This document shows, one piece after another, positions 26,555-34,900 of a stretch of DNA of 64,000 nucleotides. The stretch lies in the NCBI RefSeq assembly GCF_000179615.1, contig NZ_AEDD01000011.1, positions 219,256-283,255 of the forward strand, read 5' to 3'. The position numbers were made by a program, and so were the translations under genes. Positions within the stretch are counted from its first letter, which is position 1. Every line of letters begins with the position of its first letter. The DNA is from Paenibacillus curdlanolyticus YK9 (GTDB taxonomy: Bacteria > Bacillota > Bacilli > Paenibacillales > Paenibacillaceae). Under the pieces are notes generated by a model. The model saw only the letters and a list, made by a program, of their open reading frames with translations, was not told the DNA's origin and searched no databases.

Positions 26555-28864
26555 GTGCGTTACGGCGTGAAAGCTGCTCCCGCGCCAGCGGCAGGCTTGG
26601 CGATGCCGGGCCTGTGGGACGGCGCAGCTATTGAAATCATGGATGACGGGAACGGAATTGCAGAAGCGCTCGCAAAGCGCATGTTAGCAGCAGGAGCGCA
26701 GGCGAGAGTGGTAGCCTCTGTTTCCGATAAAGCAGATGCTGTCATCTGGCTGGATGCGCTAAAGACGATGGACACGGATGAAGAGGCATTATTGGCGAAC
26801 CGCCGCGCCTTCGAGGCAGCGAAGACGGTTGCTGCAAAGTTTGCCCGGCAGGGCGGCGTTTTTGTCACGGTGCAGGATACTGGCGGCTCATTCGGCCTAA
26901 CGAACTTGGCGTCACCCCGCAGTGTGTGGACAGCTGGCTTAACGGGGCTTGTGAAGACAGCGGCGCGTGAATGGCCGAAAGCCGCCGTCAAGGCGATCGA
27001 TCTCAATCGTGAGGGGCTCACGGCAGAGGAATCATCTGAGCGGATTTTCCAGGAGCTGTTTGCCGGAGGGCCCGAATACGAGGTTGGTCTTCAGGCTGCT
27101 GGAACGCGAATAACGCCAATATTAGATCTGGAGTCAGCTGCGTCTGCTTCGGTCAGCGATGGAAGGGATGGCCAAGCACAGTCGGAAGAGCCTGCCGTCC
27201 TGCTCGTATCCGGAGGAGCAAGAGGCGTTACGGCTGCAGCGATAGCAGCGCTGGCGCGGACAGAACGGCAGCGCTTCATTTTGCTCGGCAGAACGCCGCT
27301 CGAAGAAGAGCCTGTCGTATGCAGGGGGATCTCTGATGACGCGGGAATGAAGCGCGCGCTGCTCGAACAGTCAAAGGCGGACGGCACAACCTTGCCATTG
27401 GCGGAGCTCGGCCGAAAAGTACAGCGTATTGTGATGAATCGCGAAATTGCCGATAATCTTCAGACGCTGAGAGCGCTTGGTTCGGAAGTCGTCTACGTGC
27501 CAGTCGACGTGCAAAACGCTGAGGCGCTGCGGGAAGCGCTGCTTCCGATCCGCGCGCAATGGGGGCCGATCACCGGCATCGTGCATGGCGCGGGGGTGTT
27601 GGCTGACAAAGCGATTGCGGACAAGACGCTGGACCAATTCGACTATGTATTCGATACGAAAGTAGGGGGCCTTCGCGCTTTGCTGTCCGTAACAGAAAGC
27701 GATCCGCTTTCGCTCATTTGCCTGTTCTCTTCGGTATCCGCCCGCAGCGGCAATGTTGGGCAAGCGGATTATGCAATGGCCAATGAGGTGCTGAATAAGT
27801 GCGCCCAATCCGAAGCGATCCGCCGCGGCTCAGGCTGCATCGTGAAGTCGATCAACTGGGGTCCGTGGGACGGCGGGATGGTCAGCCCGCTGTTGAAGAA
27901 GCATTTTGAACAGCGCGGCGTCAATCTGATTCCGCTGGAGGAAGGAACCGCTGCTTTCGTAGCGGAGGCGACGGACATGAACGGGCCTGTCGAGGTTGTC
28001 ATCGGCGGCTGTTCGGAGGACAGGCCAACTCTGATCGAAGGCGCGTCAGAGAGAAGCTGGCATGCGGAATTGTTTCTGCCCGAGCCCTCGCATGCGCCTT
28101 GGCTGAACGATCATCGGATCGGCGGCAATCCCGTCGTACCGGCTGTGATGGCACTGGATTGGTTTGTACGCGCTGCATCGGCAGCCTATCCGCATCTTAC
28201 GGTGAAGCAGTGCTCGAACTTGTCGGTCAAAAAAGGAATTGTAGCTGCAGCAAATGACGGTAAACGCATTCGGCTGACCTTGGCATGCTTCGACCGAACG
28301 GACGGTCTTGCGCATGCTCGGCTGAGCTTCGAGCTCAGGGGAGAGGAAGGACTCATTCACTATACAGCTGACGTCGAAATGGGTATCGTGCATGATACTG
28401 AGCAGGGGGATGCGCCTATGTTTGAAGCAGCTGGCGGTGAAGCATGGCGTTGGCAATTGGCTGACATCTATGATGGCAGCAAGCTTTTCCATGGATCAGC
28501 CTTCCGGGTCATTCGTGAGCTGACGCTGGCAGGCCATGAGGGCGCAGAAGCGATATTCAAGCATGACGAGGCGACGGCATGGTCGCATCAAGAAGGGCAA
28601 ATCGATCCGGCGATGCTCGATGGCGGCTTGCAGCTCGCACGGCTGTGGGGAATCCGAATGTTTGGCGAAACGACCCTACCGACCACGATCGGATCGTATG
28701 CAGCTTACCGAAGCATGCCCGAGCATGAATCGATCGTCTGTCGGATTCGGAGCGAGCGTCGCGGTAGGTACAAGACGGTTTCGCAGTTGGCTTGGTTGAA
28801 CGAACAAGGCGAAGTGCTCGCAGAGCTTCGAAACGTCGAGATGCATATCGTTGCCGGCCAATAG
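26555..28864 (+). CDS. PfaA-like PUFA-type synthase, second half: KR-DH
   Basis: 769 residues counted from the GTG at 26555; the open frame actually extends left to 26522, in the -1 frame of the KS-AT-ACP gene. The KR domain spans about 150-470 (LLVSGGARGVTAAAIAALAR for NADPH; SVSARSGNVGQADYAMANEV for the Ser-Tyr-Asn site). A PKS-type double-hotdog dehydratase follows (about 495-765; catalytic His in LNDHRIGGNPVVPAVMALDW, Asp in IDPAMLDGGLQLARLW). KR and DH follow the ACP in one polypeptide in PfaA/Pfa2 homologues. The GTG has only a weak ribosome binding site (AAAAGG), so independent initiation looks poor and frameshifting or a broken gene is likely. It reduces and dehydrates the beta-keto intermediates. 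Confidence 0.8.
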   Translation: MRYGVKAAPAPAAGLAMPGLWDGAAIEIMDDGNGIAEALAKRMLAAGAQARVVASVSDKADAVIWLDALKTMDTDEEALLANRRAFEAAKTVAAKFARQGGVFVTVQDTGGSFGLTNLASPRSVWTAGLTGLVKTAAREWPKAAVKAIDLNREGLTAEESSERIFQELFAGGPEYEVGLQAAGTRITPILDLESAASASVSDGRDGQAQSEEPAVLLVSGGARGVTAAAIAALARTERQRFILLGRTPLEEEPVVCRGISDDAGMKRALLEQSKADGTTLPLAELGRKVQRIVMNREIADNLQTLRALGSEVVYVPVDVQNAEALREALLPIRAQWGPITGIVHGAGVLADKAIADKTLDQFDYVFDTKVGGLRALLSVTESDPLSLICLFSSVSARSGNVGQADYAMANEVLNKCAQSEAIRRGSGCIVKSINWGPWDGGMVSPLLKKHFEQRGVNLIPLEEGTAAFVAEATDMNGPVEVVIGGCSEDRPTLIEGASERSWHAELFLPEPSHAPWLNDHRIGGNPVVPAVMALDWFVRAASAAYPHLTVKQCSNLSVKKGIVAAANDGKRIRLTLACFDRTDGLAHARLSFELRGEEGLIHYTADVEMGIVHDTEQGDAPMFEAAGGEAWRWQLADIYDGSKLFHGSAFRVIRELTLAGHEGAEAIFKHDEATAWSHQEGQIDPAMLDGGLQLARLWGIRMFGETTLPTTIGSYAAYRSMPEHESIVCRIRSERRGRYKTVSQLAWLNEQGEVLAELRNVEMHIVAGQ

Positions 28865-28904
28865 CAAAGCAAAGAAAGCACATGAGTGAGAGGAAGGTTG
28901 CAGG

Positions 28905-31900
28905 ATGAAATTCGAGCCGATTGCGATCGTCGGGCAGGGCTGCGTGTTTCCCGGTGCGGCGAACCCTGAGGAATTATGGCGCATCGTCGCTGAACGGAGG
29001 GAGACGCTGACGGAGCCAGAGGAAGGCGAATGGCGTCTGTCGCGTGAAGCAGCCCGCCGTGGCTCGGACGGGACTGACTGGTCGATCCGCGGCGGATATA
29101 TCAGAGGGTTCCAATTGGCATTGGATCCAGCCTCGCTGCGGGTTGATTCGGCGCAGATCAGCGCGATGGACCGGATGGTCCATTGGCTGCTTCATGCTGC
29201 TGCGGAAGCTCTGCCGAATCCCGCAGCAGGTCCTGACGCGCATAAGCGTACCGGTGCGGTAATCGGCAATTTGTCGCTGCCAACGGTCTCGCTATCTCGC
29301 TATGCAGAGCATATATGGCTGCGGGATCAGGACGGGGATGTGCCAAAGGCGCTTCTTGCCCGGGAAGTTGGCGAGCCGCCAGAAGCGGTTAACCGTTTCA
29401 TGTCGGGTTATCCCGCCCATTTTCTCGCGGAAGCATTCGGCCTAGGGGCTGGCGCGTTCTGCTTGGACGCAGCTTGCGCTTCGTCGCTCTATGCGATCAA
29501 GCTGGCTTGCGATCGCTTGCATGACGGCACTGCCGATCTGATGCTTGCTGGCGCCGTCAACGGAACGGATGCGCTGTTCCTGTATACCGGCTTTCGCGCG
29601 CTTAAGGCGATCAGCCGAACGGGGCAAAGCCGCCCGTTCCATCCGGAGGCGGATGGCCTTGTTCCCGCTGAAGGAAGCGGCTTCGTTGCGCTGAAGCGGT
29701 TGGCGGATGCCGAGAAGGCAGGCGACCGCATTCTTGGCGTCATCCGCGGCATCGGTCTATCCAATGACGGGGGACAAGGCGGCATGCTGGCTCCCGCCCG
29801 CGACGGCCAGATTCGAGCGATGCGGCAGGCTTACGAAATGTCGGGCTTGAAGCCGCAAGACATTTCGCTGATCGAATGCCATGCCACAGGTACGGCGTTG
29901 GGCGATGCGGTGGAGATTCAAAGCATGAGCGACGTTTTCGCAGGGTTAACAGGCATTCCCATCGGCTCGATCAAAGGCAATATCGGACATCCGGTCACGG
30001 CGGCGGGAATGGCAGGCTTAATGAAGATGCTTCGTGCGATGGAAGAAGGGGTTTACCCGTCGACTTTGCATGCTAAGGGTCCGGTGAAGCTGCTGGAAGG
30101 GACGCCCTTCCGACTGCCGGAGCCGGGCGAGGCTTGGAAGCCAGAAGCGCCGCGGCGGGCGGCGCTAAGCAGCTTCGGCTTCGGAGGCAACAATGCGCAT
30201 TTGATCGTGGAACGCTATGAGCCCGAAACCGCAGCTGCGTCAGCAATGCCCGTTAACCATAGAGACGCGGCAAGCTCTACGGCTGCAGATCTGGCGATCG
30301 TCGGCATTGGCGTTAGCGCTGGCAGCAGCAGGACGGCAGGGGAATGGACCGCGGCATTGTTCGGAACGGACAATGACGAGCGGACGGATGGGGACGCTTT
30401 TCGCACCAGTGACATTGGGCTTGCCTTGCAGGATATTACAGTACCGCCAGTCGATCTGAAGCAAGCGCTGCCACAGCAGGTGATGCTGCTGAGAACGGCT
30501 GCTGAAGCAGCGACGGAAGCGGGCGGGCTGACAGGTGATCGCGCCGGCGTATATATCGGTATGCAATGCGATGCCGAGATTGCCCGGCACATCGCACGGG
30601 TCCGAATCGGCGATTGGGCGCTCAAGCATCAGAACCGGTTTGATTTTGAAAATGCGGCCGCTGCCGTCGATTCGCTTCAGAGCGCGTTCTACGGACCGCT
30701 GGAATCGTCGACGGTCGTCGGATTGCTGCCCAACGTGCCGGCCAATCGGCTTAACAAGCATCTGAAAATTTCCGGACCGGGCTTTACCGTCTCAAGTGAA
30801 GAGCTGTCGGGCATAACCGCGTTAGAGCTGGCGTCCCGTGCATTGCGGAGCGGAGAGCTGGACGCCGCCCTTGTCGGGGCGGTCGATCTTAGCTGTGAAA
30901 CCGTACACCAAGCTGCAGCGGACGCTTTGCTGGAGAGCGGAAAACAGCGGGCCGGCGATGCCTCTGTCGTGCTGGCGGTCAAGCGGCTCGACGATGCCCG
31001 GCGTGACGGAAATACCGTCTATGCCGTATTGCCCGCATCCGTGGATGAAGCCGCGAAAACAGCGCTCAGGCTGGGCTCAAATGACGAGGCTGCGGTGCAT
31101 CTTGCTGCTCGTTTTGGCCACTCGCATGCGGCTTCGGGTCTGCTGCATGTGGCGGCGGGCGCGCTTGCTTTGCACAATGGCTTGCAGCCGAACAGCAGCA
31201 GTCGACATCCTCGTCCATGGCTGCGAGGGGAGCGGGAGCGGACGGTTAAGGTTGACATCGATGCGCTTGGCGGGGCGTCGGCCTCCGTCTTCCTGAAGGA
31301 AGGGGACGGCGGCGCTCCGTTCTGGCCGAACAACAGCAGTTCCCGCGTGCCGAGGGTGCATACCTATGCAGCCGGTGACCGCGTCGCGCTGCTGCAATCG
31401 GTTCGCAATGGAACCGAATCATTGCAAGGCGCCGTTCGTTTGGCTATTGTGGCACACGGGGCCGAGGAGCTGTTGGCAGCGAGAGAAGCAGCCGCAGCGG
31501 AATTGGAGCGGCTCGAGCTCGATATGCCTCCCGATTCCGGCGCGTTCCGGGAGATGCCGGGTGTCTATTTTGCTGAATCGCCTGCCAGCGGTGAGCTGGC
31601 TTTCGTCTTCTCTGGTGCAGCGTCCGCTTATGCAGGCATGGGCAGTGGGCTGCTGGCGGGCATCCCTGAACTGGGTGCAGCAATTCATAATCGGTTCCGC
31701 ACAGCGGAGGAAGCTGCCGGCTGGATATACGCAGAACGCGCGAACCGAGCGCCGGATCCGTTATCGATGCTCGGCGGCGCTTCCTTTTTAACGCAGATTC
31801 ATGCCGCTTTTACGCAGCAGTGGCTGGGGATGAAGCCTCAAGCGGTAATCGGGCTATCCTCAGGCGAGACGAACGCGCTTGCCGCAACTGGCGCATGGAG

Positions 31901-34900
31901 CGATCTTGACGGATTATTCCGCGATTTGCAGCAGTATGGCATCTATAGCAGCGAGCTAGCTGGAACCTATCGCGTCTTGCAGGAAGCGTGGGGAGAGCCG
32001 CAGCCGAAGTGGGAAAATTGGCGCGTGAAGGCATCGCCGGATGCCATCCGCGAAGCGATTGCATCCGAAGAACGCGTCCGTCTTACGATGATCAATGCGC
32101 CGGGGGACTGCATGATTGGGGGCGAACCGGCTGCATGCAAGCGAGTGATGGATAAGCTCAGGCCAGCGCCTGCTTATCCGCTCGGCTACGATATGGTCGT
32201 GCATTGCCCGGAGCTGGCTGCGATTGCAGCGCGTTGGTGGGAAATTCATCGCCGCCCGACGCAGCCCGTGCCGGGCGTACGCTTTTACTCTGGCGTTCGT
32301 GCATCGCATTACGTGCCGGATGCGGATCAGGCGGCTGATGCGCTTTTGGAAATGGCAACGGGTATGATTGATTTTCCGCGTACGATTCGTCAGGCATGGG
32401 ACGACGGCGTGCGCGTATTCGTCGAGCACGGTCCCCGCAGTTTATGCTCGGAATGGATCGGCCAGATTCTAGCGGACCGCGAGCACCTGTGCGTCGCATT
32501 GGACCAGACTGGCGTTGAATCGCTTGAGCAGGCTGCATCGGCAGCCGCCCGTCTATTCGCTGTCGGTATCGATTTGGACATGGGGCGTTTGCAAGCGCGG
32601 CTTGACGATCTGGCGTCGGGTCAGATCGCTAGCGGAACAACGGCAAGCATGACGTTCCCGGCGCATCTGCCGGCCGTCGTCCTGCCGAATGTCCGAACAC
32701 GAAAGCCGGACGCCGAGCATCTAATTGGACAGGAAGAGGTTAAGCAATTGAACAACATACATGTGACAGCGCCGATGCCGGTCCTACCACCGCTTCCCGC
32801 ACATGCCGGAGAGTCGGCTTATGCGACTACGTTAGCCGGGGAATATGCCCGGACGGCAGCCGCGCATCGTCAATATATTCAGCTGCAGGGCAGAACACAG
32901 CTGCAGCTAATGCAGCTGCTGGCGAACAATCGGGCGCTGGGATCTGTGATCGCGCCAGCTGTGCAGGAGTTGGCTGCGGCAGCTATCGTGCCGATTGCAA
33001 CAGCTGACATGCCAATCGCTACAGCTACTGCGCCTACAGCTTCAATCAAATACGCACCATCCAATGCGGCTGTAACGGCGCCGATACCGAACTTCGTACA
33101 GGCTGAGCAGACAGAGCCCGCAACAGCGAAGAAGCTCAGTTTCACGCGTGAGCAGCTTGAAAGGTTATCATCTGGTCGAATCTCCGACGTATTCGGCCCT
33201 GCGTTCAAGGGACAGGACGGTTTTGCGCTGCAGGTGCGCATGCCGGAGCCGCCGCTGCTGCTGGCGGACCGGGTCGTACAGCTTGAAGGCGAGCCGCTTT
33301 CCATGGGACTAGGCTCGATTGTAACCGAAACCGATGTGCGTTCCGACTCCTGGTACTTGCACAAGGGGCGGATGCCGTTTGGCATTATGATCGAATCCGG
33401 ACAGGCGGATTTGCTGCTCATTTCATGGCTTGGCATTGACCAGCTCAACCGGGGCGAACGCGTCTACCGGCTGCTCGGCTGCGAATTGACTTTCCACGGC
33501 TCTCTGCCTGCTCCCGGTGAAACGCTGAACTACGACATTCGCGTCGATTCGCATGCGAAGCATGGAGATATCCGTCTGTTCTTCTTCCGTTACGATTGCA
33601 CGGACAATCAAGGCAACCGAAGAATGACGATGCGGCATGGACAAGCCGGGTTCTTCACGAACGAAGAATTACGGGATTCGGCTGGCGTCATCTGGGATCC
33701 GGCAAACGTAGAAATTCGCCCGGATGCGCAGTTGGATTCGCCTCATGTCCACAGCGCTAAATCGCGGTTTTCAGCGGATGAGGTTCGCGCTTTTGCTGCT
33801 GGAGATACCTATGGCTGTTTCGGCGAAGGCTATGATTTTGCACAGACTCACACATGTTCGCCTTCGATTCAGAACGGCCGAATGCTGCTGCTGGACGAAA
33901 TAACCGTATTCGAGCCTTATGGGGGGCCGCTTGGACGCGGCTATCTTCGCGCAGAGACAAGCTTGAGCGGGGAAGAGTGGTTTTTTGCCGGACACTTCAA
34001 AAATGACCCGGCGATGCCGGGGACGCTTATGCTGGAAGGCTGCGTACAGGCAATGTCCTTCTACTTGGCGGGGCTCGGCTATACGCTGCGCAAGGACGGC
34101 TGGCGCTTCGAGCCGGTGCCGGATCTGCCGTATCGGATGATCTGCCGCGGCCAGGTGACGCCGGAATCCCGCCGTCTGATTTATGAGGTGTTCGTCCAAG
34201 AAGTCATCGACGGGCCGAAGCCGATGGTTATTGCCGACGTGCTGCTGACCGTTGACGGACGCAAGGCATTCCATTGCAGCCGGCTTGCCGTGCAGCTTGT
34301 GCCTGATTTTCCGCTGCATACGGAGCTGCGCCATCTTGCTGAAGGCGCATCCGGCGACCCGCGGGCGGCTGCGTCGGCTGGCGTAACCTTTGACTATTAC
34401 TCGCTGCTCGCTTGCGCATTCGGCAAGCCGTCCCATGCGTTCGGAAGCCGGTATGCCGCCTACGACGAGGGCAAGCATGTGCCGCGTCTGCCCGGACCGC
34501 CTTATCATTTCATGTCGCGGGTCACGGAAGTTAGCGGACAGCTTGGCGTGCCGAAGAACGGAACGGTCATTACGGCTGAATACGATGTTCCGCCGGATGC
34601 ATGGTACTTCGAAGAGAACAGCAGCGCTACGATGCCATTCTGCGTGCTGCTGGAGGCTGCATTGCAGCCATGCGGCTGGCTTACGTCCTATCTCGGCATT
34701 CCCGAATCGCCGGAGCAAGATGCTTATTTCCGCAATTTGGATGGAAAGGCGACACTGCATCGGGAAATACTGCCCGGCGCAGGCACGCTGCGTACCCGGG
34801 TGAGCATGACCAGCCTGTCGCGAATGGGCCATACCTATATTGAATCGTTCCAGGTGGATTGTTTCCTGAAGGATGCACCGGAAGCTCCGGTATTCACGAT

